Shown here: piece by piece, positions 5,510 to 12,579 of the stretch
How positions within the stretch are numbered: the first letter of the stretch is position 1
Layout: each line of letters opens with the position of its first letter
Origin: a virus
IMG/VR virus record: IMGVR_UViG_3300004151_000038
Location: 1 to 26,733 of that record
Strand: one strand, 5' to 3'
DNA length: 26,733 nucleotides
Program-made: the position numbers and the translations under genes
Notes under the pieces: generated by a model
What the model was told of the DNA's origin: nothing
The model's database searches: none
What the model saw: only the letters and a program-made list of their open reading frames with translations

Positions 5510-6088
5510 ATGAACAATACAGAATTCAACGAACATCTACAGTTTGCAGCCAACAACGAAAATTTTATAAGTAATGTGCTTTGGGGCTGGGGTTATAGCG
5601 CTGTTAGCAAAAGTGACATTGCATGTTATGAACCAATGAAGTTTGATTTATTGGTTTTCAACGAAAAAAAACAAACCTACTTTTCAGCTGAATGCAAAAG
5701 AGACGCTTTAGCACATTTAACGGGCAACCTTGCTGTTGAATTTGAAAGCAACGAAAAACCCAGCGGAATAAGTGTAAGCAATTCACATTTTTACTTCTTC
5801 ACATGTGATAATGTGAAGTATAACAACGACTTTACAACTGTTGATATTAGCACTTGTGATGTGTATATTTTAAATACAAATGATTTAAAACAACTTGTAA
5901 CGGGCTGCAAAGTGGTTGAAGGGGGTTACAATAACCTTTCAAAATTTTATTTACTGCCAATTTCAAAAATAAACCAGAAAGCAAAAAAATATTCATTCAC
6001 CTATAACTTTGTCTGGGACACAGATTTAGAATTTTATCAGAAAAATATTTTACCAAAAGCACAAACCAAATTTAAAAAATATGAATAA
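5510..6088 (+). CDS. PD-(D/E)XK superfamily nuclease (192 aa)
   Basis: The fold signature is visible near the middle. MKFDLLVF carries Asp46, SAECKRD carries the Glu61-x-Lys63 pair, and GNLAVEFE carries Glu77, followed by PSGISVS and the hydrophobic strand HFYFFT. This order (D, ExK, then E and S/T-G-I) is that of small phage nucleases related to Holliday-junction and restriction endonucleases. Its last codons overlap the methyltransferase gene by 8 bases (6081-6088), so the two are probably coupled. Possible roles are restriction partner of that methylase, recombination or resolution nuclease, or host DNA degradation. The start was set at ATG 5510; an in-frame GTG lies one codon upstream (5507). 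The ATG at 5503 is in another frame. Confidence 0.7.
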   Translation: MNNTEFNEHLQFAANNENFISNVLWGWGYSAVSKSDIACYEPMKFDLLVFNEKKQTYFSAECKRDALAHLTGNLAVEFESNEKPSGISVSNSHFYFFTCDNVKYNNDFTTVDISTCDVYILNTNDLKQLVTGCKVVEGGYNNLSKFYLLPISKINQKAKKYSFTYNFVWDTDLEFYQKNILPKAQTKFKKYE

Positions 6089-6815
6089 AGAAGACGTATT
6101 AAAACAATGTATTGTAGAAGGTTTAATTATTAAATTACCAGACACACAATTAGAACGAAAAATTTATACAGATGTAGCTAAGGCTTTAGAATTAATTGGG
6201 GGAAAATGGAATAGAAGTAAACAGGGCTTTGTCTTCAATGAAGACCCCACCGCCCTTTTAACTCAAATTCAAAACGGCGAAAAAAGAAATTTGAAAAAGG
6301 AATTTCAATTTTTTGCAACCCCAGACGACGTTGCAGACTTCATGATAGATTTAATTAGAGTAGATGAAGGCGACAGTGTATTAGAGCCTTCAGCAGGTCA
6401 GGGAGCGCTTATTAAGGCGTTATTAAGACAATACCCCAATACAAAAGTAGATGCTTTTGAATTAATGGATATAAACAGGGAATTCTTAAAGAAAATACCT
6501 GAAGTAAATTTAATTGGTGAAGACTTTTTGACTACACCAATTGAAAAGAAATATGACCTTATTATAGCTAACCCCCCATTCAGCAAAAACCAAGATATAG
6601 ACCACATCATGAAGATGTATAGTCATTTAAAAGTTGGGGGTGTTCTGGCTTCAATTTGCAGCAAGCATTGGACTTTTGCAACTGGAAAAAAAGAAACTGC
6701 ATTCAGAAATTTTATTGAAAAAGAAAATTGTACTGACATATTTCCCTTAGAACACGGGCGCTTTAAAAGTTCTGGAACTATGGTTGGCACACAATTAATA
6801 GTGATTTACACTTAA
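6081..6815 (+). CDS. N6-adenine DNA methyltransferase (244 aa)
   Basis: The SAM-binding motif I is LEPSAGQGA (101-109). The acidic residue after the next strand is in VDAFELMD (123-130), and catalytic motif IV is IIANPPF (161-167), the NPPF/Y form of gamma-type adenine methylases. FFATPDDVADFM (78-89) matches the (F/Y)xTP segment before motif I. Residues 15-55 form a small N-terminal module, with LERKIY, GGKWNRSKQGFVF and NEDP, that is often joined to this type of methylase in mobile elements. No separate recognition domain is evident, so specificity cannot be read. The overlap with the upstream nuclease gene suggests a functional pair, although orphan methylases in phages also protect against host restriction. 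Confidence 0.88.
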   Translation: MNKEDVLKQCIVEGLIIKLPDTQLERKIYTDVAKALELIGGKWNRSKQGFVFNEDPTALLTQIQNGEKRNLKKEFQFFATPDDVADFMIDLIRVDEGDSVLEPSAGQGALIKALLRQYPNTKVDAFELMDINREFLKKIPEVNLIGEDFLTTPIEKKYDLIIANPPFSKNQDIDHIMKMYSHLKVGGVLASICSKHWTFATGKKETAFRNFIEKENCTDIFPLEHGRFKSSGTMVGTQLIVIYT

Positions 6816-6860
6816 ACAAAAAAATATTTTCAAAAAAGTTGAATTTACTTTTTTTGATAC

Positions 6861-6873
6861 TATTTATAAGAAA
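6861..6873 (+). promoter_or_regulatory. Promoter-like motif TATTTATAAGAAA
   Basis: ACTATTTATAAGAAAC matches the site at 5490. The core ends 14 bases before the ATG at 6883. Confidence 0.5.
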
Positions 6874-6882
6874 CAATTAAAA

Positions 6883-7329
6883 ATGAAAACTATGTGGTTT
6901 AAAAGAAAACAAGAAAAAGAAGTTGAAATTTCTGAAGAAGAAAAACAACAAATTTTAAAAAGCAAAGAAATTGCTGAAGGCATTTTAGATGAAATTGAAG
7001 AAATAATTAATTCTACACCTGAATACAAAAAAATTAGTCTGGGTGCAGATTTAATAATAGAAACAGTTAATCATTTTAACTGGTATAAAAATATAATTTT
7101 TGGAAAGCAAAGTATTAATATTATTTGTGAAAGTTTTTGTTCACAAAAAGAATATGAGAATGAAATTAAAAAATATTCTGATTTACAGAAAAATTATAGA
7201 CCCCAATGGTTGTTTTATTTAATAAAACAACACAATGAAAAAGCTGAAGCTGTCAGAAAAATTTTCAAAGAAAAAATATTAGATGCCGAAATTGAAAAAT
7301 ACATTAAAGAAAACAATGAAAACAATTAA
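6883..7329 (+). CDS. Hypothetical charged helical protein (148 aa)
   Basis: I do not recognise this protein. It is rich in Lys and Glu, with long predicted helices and a basic start (MKTMWFKRKQEKEVEISEEE). There is no membrane segment or metal-binding motif. The C-terminal stretch (about 105-146) is again a charged helix. It follows a promoter-like motif and overlaps the next small gene by 14 bases if that gene starts at 7316, so they are probably co-translated. It belongs to the early-looking block between the methylase and the packaging genes. Function unknown. Confidence 0.75.
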   Translation: MKTMWFKRKQEKEVEISEEEKQQILKSKEIAEGILDEIEEIINSTPEYKKISLGADLIIETVNHFNWYKNIIFGKQSINIICESFCSQKEYENEIKKYSDLQKNYRPQWLFYLIKQHNEKAEAVRKIFKEKILDAEIEKYIKENNENN

Positions 7330-7492
7330 ACTTATTCTGGCATTATCAGCACTGGCTGCAACAGTTATATTGACAGGCACAACCTTGTATATTTGGCTGT
7401 ACATTTTCGCCTGCATTACAGGCTATAACCTTGTGCAGCTTTCAAATTCTGTAGCAAATATTAAAAGAATAAACAAAAATATTCACTCATAA
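7316..7492 (+). CDS. Small two-helix membrane protein (58 aa)
   Basis: From ATG 7316 the protein reads MKTIKLILALSALAATVIL, followed by a second hydrophobic stretch (about 23-42) and a basic tail, KRINKNIHS. It is therefore a tiny membrane protein with two helices or a long hairpin. An upstream in-frame ATG at 7283 would add 11 charged residues. The 7316 start is preferred because it gives a clean membrane-protein N-terminus and a 14-base overlap with the preceding gene. A superinfection-exclusion or holin-like role is possible, but nothing in the sequence decides it. Confidence 0.65.
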   Translation: MKTIKLILALSALAATVILTGTTLYIWLYIFACITGYNLVQLSNSVANIKRINKNIHS

Positions 7493-7493
7493 C

Positions 7494-7541
7494 ACCCAGC
7501 GCCCCAGCTGCATTACTGTTGTAGTTGGGGGCTTGCTGGGT
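7494..7541 (+). other. Stem-loop with bulged G/C-rich stem
   Basis: ACCCAGC (7494-7500) pairs with GCTGGGT (7535-7541). Inside it, GCCCC (7501-7505) pairs with GGGGC (7528-7532), and AGCT can extend the stem past a bulged G. It fills the only sizeable plus-strand gap without the TATTTAT motif. There is no T tract after it, so an mRNA-processing or stability element, or an attenuator, fits better than a simple terminator. Confidence 0.55.
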
Positions 7542-7558
7542 TAAATAATTAATTGAAA

Positions 7559-7942
7559 ATGAAAAATTATAACTGGAATAAAAACAGCATTGAATTCAAA
7601 GCTGCAACTAAGCTTCAAAAGGGCTGGGGCTGGCTTGAAGACTACCAAAATGACCACAATACACTGTGCATTTTGAATGATGAAGAATTAACCAATATTA
7701 CTACACATTTACTTATACAACGGAATAAGTTAACTACACTGATTAACAAGCTAATTAAGGACTTTACAAAAGAAACATTTTTTGGAATAGATACAATAAT
7801 TAGGGGCTTAATTTACATTAACCGATTAAGCGAAAACATAGCGCTAATGCTCGATGAAGCACTTTTTAGAACATTAAAAAATATAAATATAAATGATACT
7901 AACAGCCCAAACAATTCAACAGATAGCAGCACAAGTTTATAA
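7559..7942 (+). CDS. Hypothetical protein (127 aa)
   Basis: This is an unrecognised, mostly helical protein. The N-terminus, MKNYNWNKNSIEFKAATKLQ, is followed by GWGWLEDYQND and a long helical region (about 40-110). The C-terminal tail is rich in Asn, Ser and Thr and looks disordered. Start was set at ATG 7559; an in-frame TTG two codons upstream (7553) is less likely. The 3' end overlaps the sigma-like gene that follows by 50 bases. It follows the 7494-7541 stem-loop rather than a promoter-like motif, so it is probably read through from upstream. Confidence 0.7.
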   Translation: MKNYNWNKNSIEFKAATKLQKGWGWLEDYQNDHNTLCILNDEELTNITTHLLIQRNKLTTLINKLIKDFTKETFFGIDTIIRGLIYINRLSENIALMLDEALFRTLKNININDTNSPNNSTDSSTSL

Positions 7943-8450
7943 TGAAAATGACCTATGGGATATTGCTAAACACTATTCCAAATGCGACTTTGAAGACATT
8001 ATACATGAAGTCATTTTGCAAATTTATACAATGTCACCCCAAAAAGTAAAACAACTTTATAAAATGGGTGTGTTGAAGTACTATATAATTTACATTATCA
8101 AAACTTCAGCAACAAGCCCCAGCAGCGGCTTTCAAAAAAAATATTATAGAAATATTGAAACGAAAGACCAGCTGCATAAATTTAAAGATGCTGCATTTGA
8201 AGAAAAAACTATTGAAGAAAGGCAAATTGAAGAAGACTTTTATAATAAGGCTGTTGCAGCCTGCACAGGGAGCGAAAAAGACAAAAGAAAACAATATATT
8301 TTAAGAACCATTTTTGAATTATACTTTGAAAATAATTTATCTATTCGACAAATTGCAAAGTGTTCAAAATTAAGTACCAGTACGGTTTATAACTATTTGA
8401 AAGTAATAAAAGAAAACATCAAAAATTCAATTACAAATGATAACAATTAA
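7893..8450 (+). CDS. Second sigma-70-like factor (185 aa)
   Basis: Residues about 20-85 resemble sigma region 2 in divergent phage factors. CDFEDIIHEVILQIYTM gives the core-binding-type helix, then YIIYIIKTSATSPSSGFQKK the end that would meet the -10 element. A charged linker follows. Residues about 135-178 form a region 4-type HTH: ILRTIFELYFENNLSIRQIA then KLSTSTVYNYLKVIKENI. Similarity to standard ECF factors is weak, so it could instead be a terminase-small-like or other HTH regulator. It overlaps the genes on both sides (50 and 14 bases), so it belongs to a tightly packed unit just before the packaging genes. A role as the middle- or late-gene sigma factor is inferred. Confidence 0.6.
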   Translation: MILTAQTIQQIAAQVYNENDLWDIAKHYSKCDFEDIIHEVILQIYTMSPQKVKQLYKMGVLKYYIIYIIKTSATSPSSGFQKKYYRNIETKDQLHKFKDAAFEEKTIEERQIEEDFYNKAVAACTGSEKDKRKQYILRTIFELYFENNLSIRQIAKCSKLSTSTVYNYLKVIKENIKNSITNDNN

Positions 8451-8715
8451 TTTTTTATTTGCCTTGTGTGGGGCGCTTGCAGGCTGGTTTATAAGCGAGT
8501 TTGAACCATTTCAAGTTTTCATTTATGGCTTAGAAAATAAGTTTAAAAATAAGCGTTTAAACTGGGTTTATTCCAATATCATTTTAAAAGTCTTTAGCTG
8601 TTGCAAGTGCTTTGCATTTTGGTTTACTCTTATTTTCTTTTTGCAGCCATTTACAGCAATATTTGCTTCAGCAATGGTTTATACTTACAAAAGAATATTA
8701 GATAGCAAGTTTTAA
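8437..8715 (+). CDS. Small membrane protein with CCKC motif (92 aa)
   Basis: The first hydrophobic segment (INFLFALCGALAGWFI) and a second (about 58-82, CFAFWFTLIFFLQPFTAIFA) frame a central polar region. SCCKCFAFW stands directly before the second helix. The pattern of a short basic loop then C-x-K-C-F-x-F-W is one I associate with small phage membrane proteins of unknown role; a metal-binding or acylation site is possible. It overlaps the preceding sigma-like gene by 14 bases. It may act in exclusion or lysis, but this is unsupported. Confidence 0.65.
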   Translation: MITINFLFALCGALAGWFISEFEPFQVFIYGLENKFKNKRLNWVYSNIILKVFSCCKCFAFWFTLIFFLQPFTAIFASAMVYTYKRILDSKF

Positions 8716-8734
8716 AACAAAAAATAGAAATAAA

Positions 8735-8747
8735 TATTTATAAGAAA
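8735..8747 (+). promoter_or_regulatory. Promoter-like motif TATTTATAAGAAA
   Basis: ATAAATATTTATAAGAAAA lies before the first gene of the packaging block; the core ends 11 bases before the ATG at 8754. The same 19 bases recur at 23414-23432. Confidence 0.55.
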
Positions 8748-8753
8748 ACTATT

Positions 8754-9173
8754 ATGAAAGTTTACAAACAAGAAGAAATTACGGAAATACAGGAAAATTT
8801 TGAATGGCTAAGAAAAAAGGAACATTTTAACACAAGTGATGCTGGGAGAGTTGCAAATATGTCTTCAAAGTACTTAGGGAAAACGGTTAATTGCATGAGT
8901 TGCGGGGGGGGGCTTTGGAAAGCAAAATGGGACTTAGTAGGCTGGTTTAGTGGCATTCTGGCAGCTGTTGAAGCTGGTACAATTCTAATTGAAGAAGACA
9001 TTTTCAAAGCTGTAGAAGAAGCTGAAGCTTCAAAAACTGATGAAGAAATTATTATAGATATTGAAATTGATGCAGCACCCCCTGTTGATGTCCCAGCCGC
9101 AGAAACAATTGTGGAAAAAGCAAAAAAAGAAGTAATAGAATATTCAAAAAAGAAACGTGGTTTTAAATTATAA
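8754..9173 (+). CDS. Hypothetical protein preceding the terminase genes (139 aa)
   Basis: The N-terminal part (about 1-75) is compact, with NFEWLRKKEHFNTSDAGRVA then NCMSCGGGLWKAKWDLVGW. One CxxC pair stands beside a run of three GGG Gly codons (nine G at 8904-8912). The C-terminal half is acidic and then Ala/Pro-rich and disordered (DAAPPVDVPAAE), ending in a basic tail, SKKKRGFKL. The acidic linker and basic tail resemble those of small DNA- or protein-adaptor proteins found before TerS in Bacteroidota phages. No enzymatic motif is seen. It opens the block of virion and packaging genes. Confidence 0.7.
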   Translation: MKVYKQEEITEIQENFEWLRKKEHFNTSDAGRVANMSSKYLGKTVNCMSCGGGLWKAKWDLVGWFSGILAAVEAGTILIEEDIFKAVEEAEASKTDEEIIIDIEIDAAPPVDVPAAETIVEKAKKEVIEYSKKKRGFKL

Positions 9174-9178
9174 TAGAC

Positions 9179-9616
9179 ATGAGAGACTTTAAATACACAA
9201 AAGCAAAAAAGGCTAAAACCCTTAAACAATTTACTTATAGAATTCAAAAATATTTTGAAGAAATAAAGAAAACTGGGGGTGTCCCAACAGTTACAGGACT
9301 GGCTAACAGTCTGGGTTATAGCCGTTCTGGTTTAATCAAAATGAGAAATAAAAATAGCAAAATTAATGAAGTTGTTGAATATGCTAAACAATTCATTGAA
9401 GAATACTTAGAAAGCTTATTGTTTGGCCCAAAGGGTTTTATGTACAGCAAGAATATTTCTTTCAGTTTAAAGAACAATTTCAACTGGAAAGAAACAATTG
9501 ATGAAACAGCAAATATTAATACTAAAGTAGTTGTAAAGCTGAATTATACTGATGAAGAAGACAATGCTACTACTGATACAAATGCAAATAAAACTGATGA
9601 AATAGAAAATGAATAA
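9179..9616 (+). CDS. terS: Probable terminase small subunit (145 aa)
   Basis: A short N-terminal HTH is visible at about residues 35-58 (GVPTVTGLANSLGYSRSGLI), in the style of DNA-packaging small subunits that recognise the pac or cos site. The helical stretch FIEEYLESLLFG then follows, which could form the oligomer core. The C-terminus is a beta strand pair and an acidic, Asn/Thr-rich tail. It lies five bases before the large terminase gene, the expected neighbour. The identification rests on the HTH position and context rather than strong similarity; an alternative is an unrelated DNA-binding regulator. Confidence 0.75.
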   Translation: MRDFKYTKAKKAKTLKQFTYRIQKYFEEIKKTGGVPTVTGLANSLGYSRSGLIKMRNKNSKINEVVEYAKQFIEEYLESLLFGPKGFMYSKNISFSLKNNFNWKETIDETANINTKVVVKLNYTDEEDNATTDTNANKTDEIENE

Positions 9617-9621
9617 TAAAT

Positions 9622-10869
9622 ATGAGTTCAAAAAATGATAGTGAAATAACGTTAGAATTATACAACCCCCATAAATTTCAAAAACAAGTTCATAAAATAT
9701 GTACTGAAGGTGAAGAATTTAGGGTTATAACCGTTTGTGCAGGCCGTCAAAGCGGAAAGACACAATTAGCTATTAATCAGGTTTTTTTATGGGCTTTTAA
9801 AAAGCGAAACACTGTAATTGGGTTTGTTTCCCCCAGTGACGGCCAAAGTATCAAAATTCAAAATGAAATGATTAAGCTGTTACAGAATAGCGGTTTAATT
9901 TTGAATTCTGTAAGGGGTATTTCAAATAGGAAAATTAAATTTATTAATGGCAGTGAAATACGTTTTTTTAGTTCAAAGTCGAATGATTCAATAAGGGGGC
10001 AAACGCTGCAATATTTGGTTATTGATGAAGCAGCATTTATTTTACAAGAAGTATTTGAAAACATCTTATACCCTACACTTGCTGTTGCTGGTAAGCGCTT
10101 GTTAATTACTTCAACCCCAAAAGGTAAGAACTATTTTTACCAGCTTTATAGTAAGGGAAACAATGAAGAATACAAGAACTATTATAGCTTCAAATTTACT
10201 TCTTCAGATAACCCTAAAGCAAACTTAGAAATTATTGAAGAAGCAAGAAAAAATAACAGTGAAGCATATTTTAGACAAGAATTTTTAGCTGAATTCATAG
10301 ACAAAAGCGGTGTTTTTCAAAATGTAGACTATGCTGCAATACTTGACAGACAGCAACCTATGACAGGGTTCAAATACTTCTTTGGCTGTGATATTGGAAT
10401 GAGAAACGACAGCACAATTATTTGTGTTTTTGACAATTTTGGCAACCAGTGCGACTATGTACGATTAACCAAAGTAGAAGCATACCAGATTAAAAACAAA
10501 ATAATTGAACTAAACTTGAAATGGAAACCAAAGAAAATATATTTGGAGCAAAACGGTATTGGAAACCCCATTCTAAGCGACTTGAAAGCAATTCACAAGT
10601 TGAACAATTTAGAAGGCTTTAATACTGATAACCGTAAAAAAGAAGAAATAATAAACAATTTGGTTTACGCTTTAAATAATGGTGAATGTCTGTTGTTGAA
10701 TGATAAACTATTAAAGGATGAATTTAAAAGCTTTGTTGTAAGCTACACAAAAAACGGAAACCCCCAATTCTTTGCAGATTCAGGACACGATGACATAGTG
10801 ATGAGTACAGCAATTGCTTATAACTGCTATCAAAAAAATAGAACCATAGGCAGTTACAGCGTAATGTAA
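9622..10869 (+). CDS. terL: Terminase large subunit (415 aa)
   Basis: This is the ATP-driven DNA-packaging motor and nuclease. The ATPase has Walker A at GRQSGKT (41-47), Walker B with catalytic Glu in YLVIDEAA (131-138), and the coupling motif LITSTPKG (161-168). The C-terminal RNase H-like nuclease has FGCDIGMRNDST (first metal Asp at 257), a central Glu in IYLEQNGIG, and the last acidic pair in SGHDDIVMS (Asp about 390-391). The length is normal for a single-ORF Terminase_6-type large subunit. A gap of about 40 bases with a promoter-like motif separates it from the tail chaperone gene, and portal and capsid genes lie more than 10 kb downstream instead of next to it. Confidence 0.95.
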   Translation: MSSKNDSEITLELYNPHKFQKQVHKICTEGEEFRVITVCAGRQSGKTQLAINQVFLWAFKKRNTVIGFVSPSDGQSIKIQNEMIKLLQNSGLILNSVRGISNRKIKFINGSEIRFFSSKSNDSIRGQTLQYLVIDEAAFILQEVFENILYPTLAVAGKRLLITSTPKGKNYFYQLYSKGNNEEYKNYYSFKFTSSDNPKANLEIIEEARKNNSEAYFRQEFLAEFIDKSGVFQNVDYAAILDRQQPMTGFKYFFGCDIGMRNDSTIICVFDNFGNQCDYVRLTKVEAYQIKNKIIELNLKWKPKKIYLEQNGIGNPILSDLKAIHKLNNLEGFNTDNRKKEEIINNLVYALNNGECLLLNDKLLKDEFKSFVVSYTKNGNPQFFADSGHDDIVMSTAIAYNCYQKNRTIGSYSVM

Positions 10870-10895
10870 GAACAAAAACAAAATTGAAAATAAAA

Positions 10896-10908
10896 TATTT
10901 CTAAGTAA
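10896..10908 (+). promoter_or_regulatory. Divergent copy of promoter-like motif (TATTTCTAAGTAA)
   Basis: AAAATATTTCTAAGTAAAAA lies before the tail chaperone gene. The core ends 7 bases from the ATG. One position differs from TATTTATA, so this is the weakest member of the set. Confidence 0.35.
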
Positions 10909-10910
10909 AA

Positions 10911-11513
10911 ATGAAAGAAGTAATTATAAATAATAAGCAGTACAGTTTTCCTGAAAAATGGAGTGAAATTACATTGCAGACATACAAAAGAATTGTTGAC
11001 AGCGCTGTTATACTGACTGATGAAACCAGCGGAAACATTGCAAAAACAGCTGCAATAGCTGCAAAAATTCTGGACATTCCAATAAAAGAATTATACTTCA
11101 CAACACAAACAGAATTCAATAAAATAATTGAATTATTGGTGTTTTTAAATGATGAAATAGACGCTTCTTCAAAAAAAAATTCAGTTGAAATAAATGATGT
11201 AGTATACAGTATTAAAGCGGATTTAGAAAAACTAACCGTTGGTGAAATGGTCAGTTTTGAAATTGCTACACAAAATTCAAACAGGCTTGTAGACCTCATT
11301 GCACCTTCATTAGCACTTCTTCTTAGAAGGGAAAAAAATGAATTTGATGCAGATAATTATTTTTCTTTTATTCAACAGATTGAAGAAAATGTAGATGTAG
11401 AAACAGCTACAGCTATGTCTGCTTTTTTTTTGAGTGGCGAAAACATCTATATGAAGAAGTTTTTGCAGACTTATTTAAGGGAAACGGAAACAGCGGAAAT
11501 AGTAGCAAATTAG
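10911..11513 (+). CDS. Tail assembly chaperone, upstream (G-type) product (200 aa)
   Basis: This resembles the Bacteroidota phage tail chaperone family. It has a beta start with FPEKWSEITLQTYKRI, a helical middle, and SLALLLRREKNEFDADNY followed by FSFIQQIEENVDVETATAMS before the end. Such proteins bind the tape measure protein while the tail tube forms. The gene ends at TAG 11511, but an overlapping -1 frame, open from 11384, carries a well-formed C-terminal domain. The short and the fused forms would thus be made in a fixed ratio, as for lambda G and GT. It follows TerL and precedes the tail terminator. The function is inferred from family resemblance and the frameshift layout. Confidence 0.75.
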   Translation: MKEVIINNKQYSFPEKWSEITLQTYKRIVDSAVILTDETSGNIAKTAAIAAKILDIPIKELYFTTQTEFNKIIELLVFLNDEIDASSKKNSVEINDVVYSIKADLEKLTVGEMVSFEIATQNSNRLVDLIAPSLALLLRREKNEFDADNYFSFIQQIEENVDVETATAMSAFFLSGENIYMKKFLQTYLRETETAEIVAN

Positions 11514-11698
11514 CGCCTTTTGCGTGGTTTGGAATTGTAGAAAAACTGGCTTTGGGAAACATAAATAGTTTTGATGCAGTTTATAAACAAAATTTCATTT
11601 TAGCACTGAATTTATTAACATACTGGAAATTAAGAGATGAAGAAGCAGAAAAAATAAGAAAAGAAGAAGAAAAAAAATTAAATAAATGGAACAAATAA
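10911..11698 (+). CDS. Tail assembly chaperone, -1 frameshift (GT-type) product, about 262 aa
   Basis: After 173 codons in the first frame, slippage by -1 on T-TTT-TTT (11423-11429) leads into a frame that stays open to TAA 11696-11698. It adds about 89 residues, including FAWFGIVEKLALGNINSFDA and LALNLLTYWKLRDEEAEKIR, typical of the second half of phage tail chaperones. The -1 frame has no ATG between its upstream stop (TGA 11381-11383) and its end, so independent initiation is unlikely. The heptamer has the right phase for -1 slippage. The nearby GGGAAAC at 11479 is out of phase. The fused product overlaps the next start codon (11686) by 13 bases. Confidence 0.7.
11423..11431 (+). other. 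Slippery T9 run, -1 frameshift site
   Basis: Nine T residues read as gcT TTT TTT TTG in the chaperone frame, which gives a perfect X XXY YYZ heptamer. Ribosomal -1 slippage or polymerase slippage on the run would both reach the downstream frame. Confidence 0.65.
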
Positions 11699-12183
11699 CT
11701 ACATACAACCAACTAATAAAAGTATTTGAACTTATTGCACAACAGCACAAGCAGTTAAACAGCTGTTTTATTGGTCGAAACTGGGAATTAGGCAGCGAAA
11801 ACGCTAATATAAAATTTCCTGTGTTACAGGTCAAACCCAGCACAGCAAGACTTATTAAAAATTCAAATGATAAAAGATACAACTGTGCAGAATTTAGCAT
11901 TAGTATTAGGGTTTTAGACCTATTGCAAAAAGAAGAATTGAATAAAACAGACGTTTATTCAGATACCTTTCAAATTGTACAAGACATTGTAAGCCTTATT
12001 AGTACACACCCCTACTTCAAAGAAAAATTCTGTGAAATAACCAACAATACAGTAGAAGCTATTGCTGAAGAAGAACTTACAACCCTTAATGCTGCGGGCT
12101 GGTCAACAGTTTTGCAAATTAAGGTGCTGAATTGGGGGGGGTACTGTGGAATTCCTTTGGACTGGTCAACTGACATATTTTAA
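11686..12183 (+). CDS. Probable tail terminator / tail completion protein (165 aa)
   Basis: The protein has the size and pattern of tail terminators (gpU-like). It starts with a helical N-terminus, then strands with CAEFSISIRVLDLLQ, a helix SDTFQIVQDIVSLISTHP, and the last strand WSTVLQIKVLNWGGYCG. Such proteins form a hexameric ring that caps the tail tube and joins it to the head. A run of eight G encodes Trp-Gly-Gly near the end. Its ATG lies within the end of the frameshifted chaperone product, and the neck-type genes follow. The assignment is by pattern and order; no catalytic residues apply. Confidence 0.6.
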   Translation: MEQITTYNQLIKVFELIAQQHKQLNSCFIGRNWELGSENANIKFPVLQVKPSTARLIKNSNDKRYNCAEFSISIRVLDLLQKEELNKTDVYSDTFQIVQDIVSLISTHPYFKEKFCEITNNTVEAIAEEELTTLNAAGWSTVLQIKVLNWGGYCGIPLDWSTDIF

Positions 12184-12195
12184 TTTTTAATACAA

Positions 12196-12579
12196 ATGGA
12201 AAATATCAAAAATATACTGAATGAAATTTCTTTAGAATTAACAGCTGAAATTAAGACTATAATTAAAGCTGGGGGACACATTAAGACTGGTTTAATGTAC
12301 AATAGTATTGTTGTTGAATGTGCTTATAACCCCCTTGCAAATAAGTCTGGGTTTGTATTTGTCATTGATGCACCCTATTATTTTCAATATGTGAATGGAA
12401 ATTTTGAATTAATAAAGCAGCTGGTAGACAGTGCTGTATATAAGGCAGCTAAAGCAAAATTCAAAGAAGAAATAAACAAAAGTGTAGATACAAGCCAAAA
12501 AGCTAAAAGCATTATTGACCAGCTGGGGGGCTTTATACAGGCAGCAATAAAAGAACAACTTTTAAAAAAGCTAATATAA
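12196..12579 (+). CDS. Head-tail joining (neck) protein, gp10-like, copy 1 (127 aa)
   Basis: The segment GGHIKTGLMYNSIVVEC, followed by a strand and DAPYYFQYVN, is the pattern of HK97 gp10-type neck proteins, in which H/R-x-TG-x-L/M is followed by (A/P)YxxxxE/N. It then continues with a helical C-terminus ending KEQLLKKLI. It has a clear relative in the next gene (same HIKTG-x-M and P-x-YF elements), so the two look like tandem paralogues. They would sit at the head-tail interface, next to the tail terminator encoded upstream. No start alternatives are needed: ATG 12196 gives a clean N-terminal helix. Confidence 0.65.
   Translation: MENIKNILNEISLELTAEIKTIIKAGGHIKTGLMYNSIVVECAYNPLANKSGFVFVIDAPYYFQYVNGNFELIKQLVDSAVYKAAKAKFKEEINKSVDTSQKAKSIIDQLGGFIQAAIKEQLLKKLI

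Noticed and set aside
8762-9247. Minus-strand frame of 161 codons opposite the pre-terminase genes
   Set aside because: It is a shadow of the plus-strand coding frame; Ser/Ile-rich composition mirrors the Glu/Asp-rich plus protein.
11479-11485. GGGAAAC as the chaperone frameshift site
   Set aside because: The heptamer starts at the second codon position, so it is out of phase for -1 slippage. The T run at 11423 is in phase.
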